In this document: positions 16,379 to 26,011 of the stretch, piece after piece
Position numbering within the stretch: position 1 is the stretch's first letter
How the letters are laid out: every line of letters starts with the position of its first letter
NCBI GenBank assembly: GCA_013334435.1
Contig: JAAXXP010000003.1
Coordinates: 1-59,715, forward strand
From: Chlorobiaceae bacterium
Lineage (GTDB): Bacteria > Bacteroidota > Chlorobiia > Chlorobiales > Chlorobiaceae
Length of the DNA: 59,715 bases
Direction of reading: 5' to 3'
Made by a program: the position numbers and the translations under genes
Notes under the pieces: model-generated
Told to the model about the DNA's origin: nothing
Seen by the model: the letters and a program-made list of their open reading frames with translations, nothing else
The model's database searches: none

Positions 16379-18235
16379 TTATTTCGCGCGGTATGCCGAG
16401 TACTCCTGAAGGCTTTTGACGCCGAATTCCTGGCGGCGGATGCAGTCCATGGCCTGTACCGATGCTTCGGCGGCCTCGATGGTCGTGACGAAGGGCACAT
16501 TGCTCTGTACCGAAGCCGCTCCGATGGCCTCCTCGTCGTGCAGCGCCTTTTCCCCTCTGGGGGTATTGATCACGAAATCGATCTTGCCATGCTTGAGGAT
16601 GTCGAAAATGTTGGGCCGTCCCACTTCGCCTACCTTGAACACCTTCTTGCATTCGATGCCGTTCTCCGTAAGAAAGCGGTGGGTTCCTGCCGTGGCGACA
16701 AGGTCGAAATCCATGCGGTAGAGCTCTTTTGCGATGGCGATGATGCGCTGGTTCTTGTCCAGATCGTTCACGCTGATAAAGACCGCGCCTGAAAGCGGCA
16801 ACTGCATGTTCGCCGCCTGATAGGCTTTGGCGAACGCTTCGGGAAACTGTTCGGCAAGGCTCATTGCCTCCCCGGTGGAACGCATTTCCGGGCCGAGATA
16901 GACGCCGGATTTCAAGAACTTGGAGAACGGGAAGACCGGTTCCTTGATGGCCATGTGCTTCATGCCGAGTTCGTCGCAGTCCTTCAGATCGTACTCCTTT
17001 CGCAGATCGGAGAGTTTTTCGCCGAGCATGACCCTTGTGGCGATCTTCACGACGGGAACCGCGGTGGCCTTGCCTACAAAGGGAACGGTACGGCTCGCTC
17101 TCGGATTCACCTCGATCACGTAGACACTGTCGTTCTGAACCGCGTACTGCACGTTCATCAGGCCGACAACCTGGATGTGTTCGGCAAGCCTGCGGGTGTG
17201 GGCCTTCATGGTGTCGATCACCTCGCGGCTGATATTGCGGTAGGGGAGGATCGAGGTCGAGTCTCCGCTGTGAATGCCGGCGGCTTCCACATGCTGCATG
17301 ATACCGCTGATGACGCAGTCGGTACTGTCGGCAATGGCGTCGATGTCGAACTCCACGGCGGTTTCAAGAAAGCGGTCGATGAGCAGCGGATATTTTTCGG
17401 AGATGAAGAGCGCCTGATCGACGTACTCCTTGAGAGAGTCGTTGTTGTAGATGATTCTCATGGCCCTTCCTCCAAGCACGTAGCTGGGCCGGACAAGAAC
17501 CGGATAACCGATTTTCTTGGTGATGGCCAGTGCCTCATCGAAGCTGATGGCCGTGCCGTAATCGGGGTGCGGAATATCGAGTTTTTCAAGCAGTGCGCCG
17601 AACTTTTTCCGGTCTTCGGCCAGATCGATGCCTTTCGACGAGGTGCCGAGAATCGTGACGCCGGCCTCCTCGAGTCTGGTTGAAAGCTTCAGGGGGGTCT
17701 GTCCTCCGAAACTGACGATGACGCCGAGCGGCTGCTCGTGCTCGATGATGCGGATGGTATCCTCGAAGGTCAGCGACTCGAAATAGAGCTTGTCGGCAAT
17801 GTCGTAGTCGGTTGAAACCGTTTCGGGATTGCAGTTCACCATGATGGTTTCGTAGCCGGCCTCGCGGAGCGCGAAGACCGCCTGAACGCAGCAGTAGTCG
17901 AATTCGATTCCCTGTCCGATACGGTTCGGACCTCCTCCGAGGATGATGACCTTCTTCCTGTCCGAACGGACGGATTCGTTTTCCTCGTCGTAGGTCGAGT
18001 AATGGTACGGCGTTTTCGCATCGAACTCGGCGGCGCAGGTATCGACGGTCTTGAAAACCGATTCGACTCCGTAAAACTTTCTGAGTGAGCGTATGACCGG
18101 TTCGGTGGTTTTGAAAATACTGGCAAGCTGACAATCGGAAAAACCATACTCTTTTGCCTTTACCAGCGTTGCTTTCGGGAGTTTGCGGGTGAGGCCCTGG
18201 ACCTCTTCTGAAAGGCTGGAAACTTGTGTGGTCAT
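16379..18235 (-). CDS. carB: Carbamoyl-phosphate synthase large chain, C-terminal half
   Basis: A 618-residue protein covering only the second half of the roughly 1070-residue CarB. It opens with the end of the oligomerisation domain (SDCQLASIFKTTEP, FKTVDTCAAEF), continues with the second pre-ATP-grasp segment GGGPNRIGQGIEFDY, then an ATP-grasp domain (PVLVRPSYVLGGRAM, VIEVNPRASR), and ends with the allosteric MGS-like domain (FVINTPRGEK). This half phosphorylates carbamate; the first half, which makes carboxyphosphate, is not in this window. The gene has its own ATG and ends at a terminator, so it is a real split gene and not a pseudogene. Split CarB is known from Aquifex and some methanogens. 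Its product serves pyrimidine and arginine synthesis. Confidence 0.93.
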   Translation of the reverse strand: MTTQVSSLSEEVQGLTRKLPKATLVKAKEYGFSDCQLASIFKTTEPVIRSLRKFYGVESVFKTVDTCAAEFDAKTPYHYSTYDEENESVRSDRKKVIILGGGPNRIGQGIEFDYCCVQAVFALREAGYETIMVNCNPETVSTDYDIADKLYFESLTFEDTIRIIEHEQPLGVIVSFGGQTPLKLSTRLEEAGVTILGTSSKGIDLAEDRKKFGALLEKLDIPHPDYGTAISFDEALAITKKIGYPVLVRPSYVLGGRAMRIIYNNDSLKEYVDQALFISEKYPLLIDRFLETAVEFDIDAIADSTDCVISGIMQHVEAAGIHSGDSTSILPYRNISREVIDTMKAHTRRLAEHIQVVGLMNVQYAVQNDSVYVIEVNPRASRTVPFVGKATAVPVVKIATRVMLGEKLSDLRKEYDLKDCDELGMKHMAIKEPVFPFSKFLKSGVYLGPEMRSTGEAMSLAEQFPEAFAKAYQAANMQLPLSGAVFISVNDLDKNQRIIAIAKELYRMDFDLVATAGTHRFLTENGIECKKVFKVGEVGRPNIFDILKHGKIDFVINTPRGEKALHDEEAIGAASVQSNVPFVTTIEAAEASVQAMDCIRRQEFGVKSLQEYSAYRAK

Positions 18236-18487
18236 GCAGTCTCTATGGATTGTAGATGCTTCGGAATACGATTGTCCCCTAAAGTAACAATTCGGCGATG
18301 GATATAAAACCGCTGGAAAGATAAAAAAAGCCTGCCGTTCTCAAAGCCGTCCGGGACGGGTTGCCTTTTTGAAGCGCATTCGATTCGCTGTCAACGGTTC
18401 CGGATTTTTTTTACATTACAGGGACTTTGTGAGAAAATCCGTTCCGGAAAAGTTGTCATTAACGCTATCAGGGTTTGAATCAATAAC

Positions 18488-19762
18488 ATGAAATTCGATA
18501 CTATCGAAGCGGCGCTTGAGGATATCCGGCAGGGCAGGATGATCATTGTGATCGATGATGAGGATCGTGAGGATGAAGGGGATTTCATTGCGGCAGCCGA
18601 CCATGTCACGACCGAAATGGTGAATTTCATAACCCGTGAGGCCCGGGGCCTGCTCTGCGTTGCCGTTACCATGGACCGGGCGCGTGAACTGCAGCTCGAC
18701 CCCATGGTGCAGAGAAACACCTCCCAGCATGAAACCAACTTTACGGTTTCGGTCGATGCCATAGCCGAGGGGGTGACTACCGGTATATCGGTTTACGACC
18801 GGACCATGGCCATTAAAATGCTTGCGGACCCGTCATGCAGGGCTGACGATTTTTCCCGGCCCGGCCATATCTTTCCCCTTCGGGCCATGGATGGCGGCGT
18901 GCTCCGGCGCGTAGGCCACACCGAGGCGGCCGTCGATCTTGCCCGTCTGGCCGGGTGCAATCCCGCCGGTCTGCTCTGCGAAATTCTCCATGAAGACGGC
19001 AGCATGGCGCGTCTTCCCGAACTGATGAAAATCAGGGATAAATTCGGCCTTAAACTCATTACCATCAAGGATCTGGTCGCCTTCCAGATGCAGCGCCAGA
19101 AACTCGTTCACCGGGCAGTCGAGTCGAGGCTTCCGACCGTCCACGGCGAGTTCCGTCTCATCGCCTACGAGTCGTTTACCGACAACCAGAACCACATGGC
19201 TTTCGTCAAGGGGGACGTGACCACCGGCGAGCCGGTGCTTGTCCGGGTACACTCCCAGTGCGCAACCGGCGATACGTTCGCCTCCCTCCGGTGCGACTGC
19301 GGCAACCAGCTTGCTTCGGCGCTCAGGATGATCGAGAAGGAGGGGCGCGGTGTGCTGGTCTACCTCATGCAGGAAGGGCGCGGCATCGGCCTCATCAACA
19401 AGCTGAAAGCATATAATCTTCAGGATGAAGGGTTCGATACCGTCGAGGCCAATGAAAAGCTCGGCTTCAAGGCCGATCTTCGCGACTACGGCATCGGCGC
19501 ACAGATTCTCAAGGATCTCGGCGTGAAGAAAATGAAGCTCCTGACCAACAATCCGAAAAAGATCGTGGGTCTTGAAGGTTACGGCCTTGAAATCGTCGAG
19601 AGAATGTCGCTCGAGATCGCTCCGAATCCGGCCAACAGAAACTATCTTGAAACCAAGCGCGACAAGATGGGCCACATGATCGGCGTTTCCTGCGCCAGCG
19701 AACAGCATGTATTCGACCAGATGGTGGCTGACAAAATGAACAAAGGACAACACAACCCGTAA
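18488..19762 (+). CDS. ribBA: Bifunctional riboflavin biosynthesis protein RibBA
   Basis: A 424-residue two-domain enzyme. Residues about 1-203 are 3,4-dihydroxy-2-butanone-4-phosphate synthase with acidic metal loop [10 protein letters not shown] and [10 protein letters not shown]. Residues about 210-405 are GTP cyclohydrolase II with three zinc cysteines (C258, C269, C271 in [14 protein letters not shown]) and the GRGIGL loop. Together they supply both precursors of riboflavin. The 250-base upstream region shows no FMN riboswitch sequence that I can recognise. The gene is divergent from carB and followed after 23 bases by glyA, so both probably share a transcript ending at 21188. GTP use by RibBA and folate turnover by GlyA are otherwise unrelated. 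Confidence 0.97.
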   Translation: MKFDTIEAALEDIRQGRMIIVIDDEDREDEGDFIAAADHVTTEMVNFITREARGLLCVAVTMDRARELQLDPMVQRNTSQHETNFTVSVDAIAEGVTTGISVYDRTMAIKMLADPSCRADDFSRPGHIFPLRAMDGGVLRRVGHTEAAVDLARLAGCNPAGLLCEILHEDGSMARLPELMKIRDKFGLKLITIKDLVAFQMQRQKLVHRAVESRLPTVHGEFRLIAYESFTDNQNHMAFVKGDVTTGEPVLVRVHSQCATGDTFASLRCDCGNQLASALRMIEKEGRGVLVYLMQEGRGIGLINKLKAYNLQDEGFDTVEANEKLGFKADLRDYGIGAQILKDLGVKKMKLLTNNPKKIVGLEGYGLEIVERMSLEIAPNPANRNYLETKRDKMGHMIGVSCASEQHVFDQMVADKMNKGQHNP

Positions 19763-19785
19763 ACACCCAAAAAGGAATTGATGCC

Positions 19786-21111
19786 ATGATGGATACCGAA
19801 ATCCTTCAGATGCAGGATAAAGAGGTTTTCGATGCGATAGCCGGTGAAACCCGGCGGCAGACGGAAACCCTTGAACTTATCGCATCGGAAAACTTCACCA
19901 GCCGGGCTGTCATGCAGGCCTGCGGTTCGGTGATGACCAACAAATACGCCGAGGGTTATCCCGGAAAACGCTACTACGGCGGCTGCGAGTTTGTCGATGT
20001 CGCAGAAAATCTTGCCCGCGACCGGGCAAAAAAACTTTTCGGATGCGAGTATGTCAACGTTCAGCCGCATTCCGGTTCAAGCGCCAATATGGCGGTGCTC
20101 TTTTCCGTGCTCAAGCCGGGTGACCGTATCATGGGTCTCGACCTTTCCCACGGCGGCCACCTTACGCACGGCAGCGCGGTGAATTTTTCGGGACAGCTTT
20201 TCGAGGCGCACTCCTACGGGGTCGAGCGCGAAACCGGCTGCATCGATATGAACCGGGTCGAGGAGATTGCCCTTGCGGTGCGTCCCAAACTCATTATTAC
20301 GGGAGCGAGCGCATACTCGCAGGGGTTCGATTTCAAGGCCTTCCGCCAGATCGCCGACAAGGTGGGCGCTCTTCTGATGGCCGATATCGCCCATCCTGCA
20401 GGACTGATTGCCGCGGGGCTGCTCACCGACCCCATGCCGCACTGCCATTTTGTCACCACTACCACGCACAAGACGCTTCGAGGTCCGAGAGGCGGCATGA
20501 TCATGATGGGCAGCGATTTCGAGAATCCGCTGGGCATCACCATCAAGACCAAGACCGGTTCACGGGTGAAAATGATGTCGGAGGTCATGGACGCCGAAGT
20601 GATGCCGGGCATCCAGGGCGGTCCGCTCATGCACATTATCGCAGGCAAGGCTGTTGCGTTCGGCGAGGCGCTGCTGCCCGCTTTCAGGGAGTATGCGGTT
20701 CAGGTGCGCAAGAACGCTGCGGCAATGGCCGAATCCTTTATCGGCCTCGGGTACAATATCGTCAGCGGAGGCACGAAAAACCATCTCATGCTGCTCGATC
20801 TGCGCAACAAGGAGGTTACCGGAAAGGTGGCCGAAAACCTGCTGCATGATGCCGGTATCACGGTCAACAAGAACATGGTGCCCTTCGACGACAAGTCGCC
20901 TTTCGTCACCAGCGGCATCAGGATCGGCACTCCGGCCATGACCACGCGCTCCATGACCGAGAGCGACAGCCGGGCTATCGCCGCCATGATCGACCGCGTC
21001 ATCGCGTCGGCAAACAGCGCCGGTGTCGAGGATGTCTGCCGTTCGGTCAGGCACGAGATCAGGGAACTCTGCCTCAGCCGTCCGCTCGACGGATACGGGA
21101 TGACGCCCTGA
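19786..21111 (+). CDS. glyA: Serine hydroxymethyltransferase
   Basis: A 441-residue PLP enzyme that interconverts serine and glycine and loads the one-carbon unit on tetrahydrofolate. Visible signatures are [24 protein letters not shown], the pyridoxal site [14 protein letters not shown] with the Schiff-base lysine at about K229, and the C-terminal [15 protein letters not shown]. The length is slightly above the usual 415-420 residues because of a short C-terminal extension. It starts 23 bases after ribBA with an AAAGGAATTG-type ribosome binding site. A 16-base perfect stem terminator follows, which separates it from the convergent dnaG gene. Confidence 0.97.
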   Translation: MMDTEILQMQDKEVFDAIAGETRRQTETLELIASENFTSRAVMQACGSVMTNKYAEGYPGKRYYGGCEFVDVAENLARDRAKKLFGCEYVNVQPHSGSSANMAVLFSVLKPGDRIMGLDLSHGGHLTHGSAVNFSGQLFEAHSYGVERETGCIDMNRVEEIALAVRPKLIITGASAYSQGFDFKAFRQIADKVGALLMADIAHPAGLIAAGLLTDPMPHCHFVTTTTHKTLRGPRGGMIMMGSDFENPLGITIKTKTGSRVKMMSEVMDAEVMPGIQGGPLMHIIAGKAVAFGEALLPAFREYAVQVRKNAAAMAESFIGLGYNIVSGGTKNHLMLLDLRNKEVTGKVAENLLHDAGITVNKNMVPFDDKSPFVTSGIRIGTPAMTTRSMTESDSRAIAAMIDRVIASANSAGVEDVCRSVRHEIRELCLSRPLDGYGMTP

Positions 21112-21140
21112 ATCAGGGAGCTGCCGGCCGGCATCGAAAC

Positions 21141-21188
21141 AAAGCCGACCCGGAGCGATACATGCTCCGGGTCGGCTTTTTCTTTTTT
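21141..21188. terminator. Strong terminator between glyA and dnaG
   Basis: A perfect 16-base stem (AAAGCCGACCCGGAGC with its complement), a 7-base loop and a long T-run. The A-run on the left side lets it also stop the convergent dnaG transcript. Confidence 0.92.
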
Positions 21189-21215
21189 CAGGGATGTTTT
21201 GCCGACCGGAGCCGT

Positions 21216-23114
21216 TCAGCGGCTTTCAATGATGCCGGTAATCATCGCGCCGAGGTCGGCTGTGGTTTTTCTGATGGTGGCGTTGAGCTTTTTGATCTCC
21301 TGCTGCAGCTCCAGCGCCCTGTCGTTGTCCTCCTCCCTGCGCAAGGCTTCCGTAACGGTTTTCTTCCGGTGCGAGAGCGGTTCGAGAATGATGTTCCTGA
21401 ATGCGTCGAGAAATGCCGTAAGGCAGCGCCGGGCATGTTCCCGGTCGGCATCGGGCTGCTCCTGCCATCTGCTGCTGACCGGCTGTTCGATGAGGAGGCC
21501 TGAGGCCAGATCCCTCGCCTCGGCACTTCCGAACATGCTGATTTCCGTTGCCGTATCGATGTGTTCGTCGGGATTTTCACCGCTTTCCCTGTATCGCCGG
21601 ATCATATGGGCAAGAATTTCGCGGGCTGCCGGATGCGGCAGCTCCAGCATAGCCTCGTGCGAGGCGGCGAACTCAAGCACCACATTTCCGTAGAGCGTGC
21701 TTTCAAGCAGGGCCTTCAGAAAGGTTTTTTCAAGCACCGACAGCTGCTGCTGCGCATGGCGGCTGCCGGCGGGAGCCCGGACCGGCGTCTCCTCCTCCGG
21801 CGTCTGAAACTCCTTTCGGGCAGGCTGTTTTTTTATGAGCTCCGCAAGCGCCTCCCGGCTTACAGAAAGCTTTCCGGACAGCTCCTGCAGGTAGAGTTCC
21901 CTGCGGATGCGGTCGGGAATGAGCGAAATGGTGTGCATCATCACGCCGATGGCCCTGGCTTTCGCGTCGGGTTGATCGAAGTTTCCCGAATCGCTGAATA
22001 CGCGGATCTGGAAATCCTGAAAGGCGAGGCGGTTCTTCGAGGTGTACTGCAGAAACGAATCGCGGCCTTCACGTTTTACGAAACTGTCGGGATCGTCGCC
22101 TGCAGGAAGCATGACCACAAACGGGGTGACGCCTTCAGCCAGAAGAATGTCGATGCCGCTCATCATGGACTTTTTTCCTGCCGGATCGCCGTCATAGATG
22201 AAGAGTACGCTTGAGGTGTAGCGCTGCAGGATTTTCGCCTGGTAGCGGGTCAGCGACGTCCCGCAGGATGCCACGGCGCCGGTTACACCCGCCTGATGCA
22301 GGGCGATCACGTCCATATACCCTTCGACGAGAAAGGCGGTTTCCGTTCTCCTGATCTCCTGCTTGGCCGCGTGCAGTCCGTAAAGCAGTTTCGACTTCTC
22401 GAACATCCGGTTTTCCGGGGAGTTCAGATATTTTGGGGTATCGGGATCGCTCGCGAGTGTTCTGCCTCCGAAGCCGACAACCTGGCCGCCGACGGAAAAT
22501 ATGGGGAAGATCACCCGGTTGCGGAAGGTGTCGTACCGGCTGTTTTTCTGGCGGTTTGCCGTAACAAGACCGAGTTCGGCAAGCTGCTCTTCGGCGATTC
22601 CGGCCCGCCGGGCTTCAACGAGAAGATGATCCCATGATTCGGGAGCATAGCCGAGGCCGAAGGATGTAAGCGTTTCCTGAGAAAGCCCCCGCTGTGCGGT
22701 AAGATAGGCCAGCCCGGCTTTTCCCTTTTCGCTCATGAGGGTGCGGTGAAACAGGCGCGCGGCCCACCGCAGCGTTGCCGTACGGCTCTCTTCCTCGTTT
22801 CCGGGAGCGGCATCGTGCGCCGTATACCGGCTGATATCCACGCCGGAGCGTTTTGCGACAAGTTCCACGGCCTCCGGGAAGGTCACCTTTTCCATTTCCA
22901 TGACGAAGGAAAAGACGTTTCCTCCCTTTCCGGTTGAAAAACACTTGTAGATCTGCTTGTCGGGCGAAACGACGAACGAGGGGGTTTTTTCCTGGGTGAA
23001 GGGGGAGAGCGCCTTGAAGTTGCGGCCCGAGGGCTGCAGTTTGAGATAGTCCGACAGGATGTCGACAATATCAGCGCGCTGACGGACGTCGTCAATAACG
23101 TTTTGCGGAATCAT
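21216..23114 (-). CDS. dnaG: DNA primase DnaG with degenerate zinc-binding motif
   Basis: A 632-residue primase that lays RNA primers at the replication fork. I use ATG 23114 (MIPQNVIDDV) rather than the TTG in the track. Domains: an N-terminal CHC2-like region, the DnaG core with TOPRIM motifs (AFLVEGYMDVIAL and IYDGDPAGKKS), and a C-terminal helicase-binding-like region. In the zinc region the four ligand positions read Ser37, Thr40, Cys58 and Thr61 (LSPFTQEK and YKCFSTGKGG), where the family normally has Cys, His, Cys, Cys. Only one ligand remains, so a zinc ion probably cannot bind, although flanking residues (EKTPSF, GKGGNVFSF) are well kept. The catalytic TOPRIM acids are present. It is the only primase seen here and is probably functional. 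Confidence 0.95.
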   Translation of the reverse strand: MIPQNVIDDVRQRADIVDILSDYLKLQPSGRNFKALSPFTQEKTPSFVVSPDKQIYKCFSTGKGGNVFSFVMEMEKVTFPEAVELVAKRSGVDISRYTAHDAAPGNEEESRTATLRWAARLFHRTLMSEKGKAGLAYLTAQRGLSQETLTSFGLGYAPESWDHLLVEARRAGIAEEQLAELGLVTANRQKNSRYDTFRNRVIFPIFSVGGQVVGFGGRTLASDPDTPKYLNSPENRMFEKSKLLYGLHAAKQEIRRTETAFLVEGYMDVIALHQAGVTGAVASCGTSLTRYQAKILQRYTSSVLFIYDGDPAGKKSMMSGIDILLAEGVTPFVVMLPAGDDPDSFVKREGRDSFLQYTSKNRLAFQDFQIRVFSDSGNFDQPDAKARAIGVMMHTISLIPDRIRRELYLQELSGKLSVSREALAELIKKQPARKEFQTPEEETPVRAPAGSRHAQQQLSVLEKTFLKALLESTLYGNVVLEFAASHEAMLELPHPAAREILAHMIRRYRESGENPDEHIDTATEISMFGSAEARDLASGLLIEQPVSSRWQEQPDADREHARRCLTAFLDAFRNIILEPLSHRKKTVTEALRREEDNDRALELQQEIKKLNATIRKTTADLGAMITGIIESR

Positions 23115-23355
23115 GTCATATCCTTTTCTCTCTTGCAAGCAAGCCGGTTTCGTGTTTTTGCCTTCTCCTGTTAGATAATCGAAAAACCTGAATTGTCAAG
23201 ACACGGTTTTTTCCTTGGGCCGCGAAGCAAGAGTATTCGTGTATTTGTTGTTTTTTTTCAAAAGAAGTCATTATTTATGATCTGGTAACGATTCGCTGCC
23301 GTAAATATTTTCTGAAGGCCATCACCAAAAATTGTTCAAAAAAATTTTCAATCAT

Positions 23356-24102
23356 ATGAAACAGGGTTTCTTCACGGGGTTGCTCATCGTTGTAACCTAT
23401 GCCGTATCTCTGGGATTTTATGCGTGGATGGGCACCACTCCTCCCGAGTCGATGTTCCATGCCATCTGGAAAGGTGGCCCTGTCGTCTCGGTGCTGATGG
23501 CTCTGATTCTCATGGTGATCGCCTACATCGTGGAACGCATTATCGCGCTGAACAAGGCTTCCGGCAAGGGAGACATTCCCGGTTTCGTGCAGAGCCTCAA
23601 GCTGGATATCGAAAACGGATCGATCGATCAGGCCATCGCCAAATGCGACGACCACCAGAGTTCGCTTTCGGCCGTGCTTCGCGCGGTGCTCGACCGCTAC
23701 CAGAAGATGGTGGGCATGAACGTCACCGACCGCGACAAGAAGATCAGTGAAATGGAGAAGGCCGTCGAAGAGGCGACGGTTATGGAGATGCCGCTCCTGG
23801 AAAAAAATCTCGTGGCGATCTCCACCATTGCGTCGATCTCCACCATGGTGGGGCTTCTGGGCACCACGCTCGGCATGATCCGCGCTTTTGCCGCCATGGC
23901 CACCAGCGGGGCTCCCGATGCCGTGCAGCTTTCGCTCGGCATTTCCGAAGCGCTTTTCAATACGGCGCTCGGCATTGTCGGCGGCATCATGGGCATTGTC
24001 ACCTACAATGTGTTCACCAACAAGGTTGACCGGTTCAGTTACATGATCGATGAAGCCGCATTCTATATCATCCAGACACTCGGAACCGGCAAAAACCAGT
24101 AA
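23356..24102 (+). CDS. exbB: MotA/TolQ/ExbB proton channel family protein
   Basis: A 248-residue inner-membrane protein with three to four membrane segments. The conserved TolQ/ExbB core is MPLLEKNLVAISTIASISTMVGLLGTTLGMIRAFAAMA (shown here only as an outline of the helix pair), followed by a Gly-rich last helix around LGIVGGIMGIVTYN. With ExbD it uses the proton gradient to energise TonB. The start is uncertain: ATG 23356 is used, while TTG 23332 would add eight residues; neither has a good ribosome binding site. It heads a four-gene operon (exbB-exbD-exbD-tonB) divergent from dnaG. The 190-base upstream region is AT-rich and probably holds the promoter. Confidence 0.88.
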   Translation: MKQGFFTGLLIVVTYAVSLGFYAWMGTTPPESMFHAIWKGGPVVSVLMALILMVIAYIVERIIALNKASGKGDIPGFVQSLKLDIENGSIDQAIAKCDDHQSSLSAVLRAVLDRYQKMVGMNVTDRDKKISEMEKAVEEATVMEMPLLEKNLVAISTIASISTMVGLLGTTLGMIRAFAAMATSGAPDAVQLSLGISEALFNTALGIVGGIMGIVTYNVFTNKVDRFSYMIDEAAFYIIQTLGTGKNQ

Positions 24103-24107
24103 CGCCC

Positions 24108-24641
24108 ATGTCGAGAATCAAGGCAAAGCGGGTAGGATTCCGGATCGATATGACGCCGATGGTGGATGTGGCATTTCTTCTGCTGACGTTTTTCATGCTG
24201 ACCACCAAGTTTCGTCCTCCCGAAGTGGTTCGTATCGATCTGCCCTCTTCCCACTCGGAGCAGAAGCTTCCCGAGTCCGATGTGCTTACCGTCACGGTAA
24301 GCGGAGACAACAACTTTCTGATGGGTGTCTCCTCGCAGCAGTCCCGTGAAAAAATTTTCAACTCGGTCGTCCGGCCGAAGCTGCAGGCGGCAGGTCTCCC
24401 TGCGTCCGCAATCAGCGATTCTCTGAGGAGTTTCCGTCTTGCCGAAAGTTTTTCGGTAGGGCGTGACGAACTCGACAAGTTTGTCGTGATGGCGCGTTTC
24501 GCCGACCAGAAACTCAGGCCTGTTATCAGGGCCGACGCCGATGCGGATTACGAAGCGGTGAACCATGTCATCAAGGTGTACAAAAAAGCCAATCTTCTGA
24601 CCTTCAATCTTGTAACCGTTCTGGAAAGGGGGGTGCGCTGA
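24108..24641 (+). CDS. exbD: ExbD/TolR-family biopolymer transport protein (first copy)
   Basis: A 177-residue protein with a short basic cytoplasmic start, one membrane helix ([19 protein letters not shown]) with the essential Asp of the proton path, and a periplasmic domain of about 130 residues. It partners ExbB in energising TonB-dependent outer-membrane transport. It begins six bases after exbB. The periplasmic domain is longer than that of E. coli ExbD (141 residues) and contains an added segment (RFADQKLRPVIRADADADYE). The next gene is a second ExbD with the same helix but a different periplasmic part, so the two probably form a mixed complex. Confidence 0.9.
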   Translation: MSRIKAKRVGFRIDMTPMVDVAFLLLTFFMLTTKFRPPEVVRIDLPSSHSEQKLPESDVLTVTVSGDNNFLMGVSSQQSREKIFNSVVRPKLQAAGLPASAISDSLRSFRLAESFSVGRDELDKFVVMARFADQKLRPVIRADADADYEAVNHVIKVYKKANLLTFNLVTVLERGVR

Positions 24642-24644
24642 TCT

Positions 24645-25169
24645 ATGGGAATGGTTGATTCTCCGAACGGAAACCGCCGGGCGAAAAATGGAAGGCGCAA
24701 GCAGCGGCGCATAGGTTTTCATCTCGATATGACGCCGATGGTGGATGTGGCGTTTCTCCTGCTGACGTTTTTCATGCTGACTACCACCTTTTCCAAATCG
24801 AATACCATGGAGATCAATATGCCTCCCGAACAGGGGGAGGTGAGGATTTCCGAGAACAACGTCATGATCGTGCGTATAGCCGGCGACGGTATGGCATACT
24901 GTTCGCTCGGGGAGGAGGCGCCGCAGAAGATATCCCTCTACGATCCTTCCGATTCACACCGGATGGCTCTGAGCGGAGAGCTTCGTTCGCTCCTCAGGCA
25001 GCAGACCGCAGCAAACAGGAAAATGGTCATCGTCGTCAAAATCAGTGAAAAGGCAAAGTACAAGAGTCTTGTCGATCTTATCGACGAGCTGAACCTGATG
25101 AAGATCGACCGTTTCAGTCTCGACGACTATACCGATCAGGATGAAGTGGAAATCAAAAGAGCTGTTTAA
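24645..25169 (+). CDS. exbD: ExbD/TolR-family biopolymer transport protein (second copy)
   Basis: A 174-residue paralogue of the preceding gene, starting three bases after its stop. The N-terminus is long and very basic ([18 protein letters not shown]), the membrane helix repeats [19 protein letters not shown] almost exactly, and the periplasmic part differs ([14 protein letters not shown], ending in [21 protein letters not shown]). The shared helix at nearly identical nucleotide sequence suggests an old tandem duplication. Tandem ExbD pairs are usual in the Bacteroidetes/Chlorobi branch. It lies 32 bases ahead of tonB. Confidence 0.9.
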   Translation: MGMVDSPNGNRRAKNGRRKQRRIGFHLDMTPMVDVAFLLLTFFMLTTTFSKSNTMEINMPPEQGEVRISENNVMIVRIAGDGMAYCSLGEEAPQKISLYDPSDSHRMALSGELRSLLRQQTAANRKMVIVVKISEKAKYKSLVDLIDELNLMKIDRFSLDDYTDQDEVEIKRAV

Positions 25170-25201
25170 CCCGCAGGGGACAGCAAAGGAGCAAGTGGCA
25201 G

Positions 25202-26011
25202 GTGTATTCAAAGTTTGATAAAATCCACGAAAAGGCCTCCAGGAAAGCCTCCGGATGGTCTTTTGCCGAGGAGTTTCTCGACACCGAACGGGTGCGCAAT
25301 ATCGGATACGGAAACCTTGTCCTGCGCCGGCAGGCCCATCTGTTTCTGTCCCATGGCGTCATTACCGCAGTTCTTCTTCTGGGAGCGTTCTGGCTTGTGA
25401 GCGCAAACTGGCAGGCTATCCTGTCGATGACCGGATTTGCCTCCGCGGATGACGAACCCATGATCGAGTGCTACGAGGTGGTCACCAATGTGACGCAGCT
25501 TCCCCCTCCACCTCCTCTTTCCCAGCCCGAACCGGCAGTCGTAAGACCCGCGACGGCTGCGCCGGTTGCGCCCAATGTCGGAAAAATCAGGACGGTCAAG
25601 GAGAGCGACGCGCCGAAGGAACAGACGCTTGCCACACAGAAGGAGATCAAGCAGGCCAATCAGGCGCAGGGTTCAGGTTCCGGTACGGGGAGCGGCGCCT
25701 CGGCCGGCGATGATGTTCCCATGTTCGTGCCCTGCGAAAAAATGCCGGGCTTTCTCGACCAGAAAAAACCGGCCTATCCCGAAATGGCCCGGACCGCGGG
25801 AATCGAGGGAAAGGTTTTCGTCAGCGTGCTGATAGGCGAGGACGGCCGGCCGATAAAAGCCAAGGTCATGAAGCGTCTGCCGGCGGACTGCAGTGTATTC
25901 GATGCCGTAGCCATCAAATCGGTCATGGATTCGAAATACTACCCCGGTATTCAGAACGGCAGCCCGATCAAGGTCTGGTTCACCGTGCCGATACGTTTCC
26001 AGCTCGATTGA
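25202..26011 (+). CDS. tonB: TonB-family energy transducer
   Basis: A 269-residue protein that links the ExbB-ExbD motor to outer-membrane receptors. Layout: about 55 cytoplasmic residues, a single membrane helix around residues 50-72, a proline-rich spacer with LPPPPPLSQPEP, a Gly/Ser-rich linker, and a C-terminal TonB domain (YPEMARTAGIEGKVFVSVLI). The cytoplasmic N-terminus is much longer than in E. coli TonB. The start is GTG 25202, with AAGGAGC about 11 bases upstream; no in-frame ATG fits. The 3' end overlaps the convergent methyltransferase gene by 32 bases. Confidence 0.9.
   Translation: MYSKFDKIHEKASRKASGWSFAEEFLDTERVRNIGYGNLVLRRQAHLFLSHGVITAVLLLGAFWLVSANWQAILSMTGFASADDEPMIECYEVVTNVTQLPPPPPLSQPEPAVVRPATAAPVAPNVGKIRTVKESDAPKEQTLATQKEIKQANQAQGSGSGTGSGASAGDDVPMFVPCEKMPGFLDQKKPAYPEMARTAGIEGKVFVSVLIGEDGRPIKAKVMKRLPADCSVFDAVAIKSVMDSKYYPGIQNGSPIKVWFTVPIRFQLD

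Noticed and set aside
18240-18487. FMN riboswitch ahead of ribBA
   Set aside because: The conserved core (GGGC-rich opening and later conserved blocks) is not visible. An imperfect hairpin near 18325-18370 with A- and T-runs is too mismatched to call.
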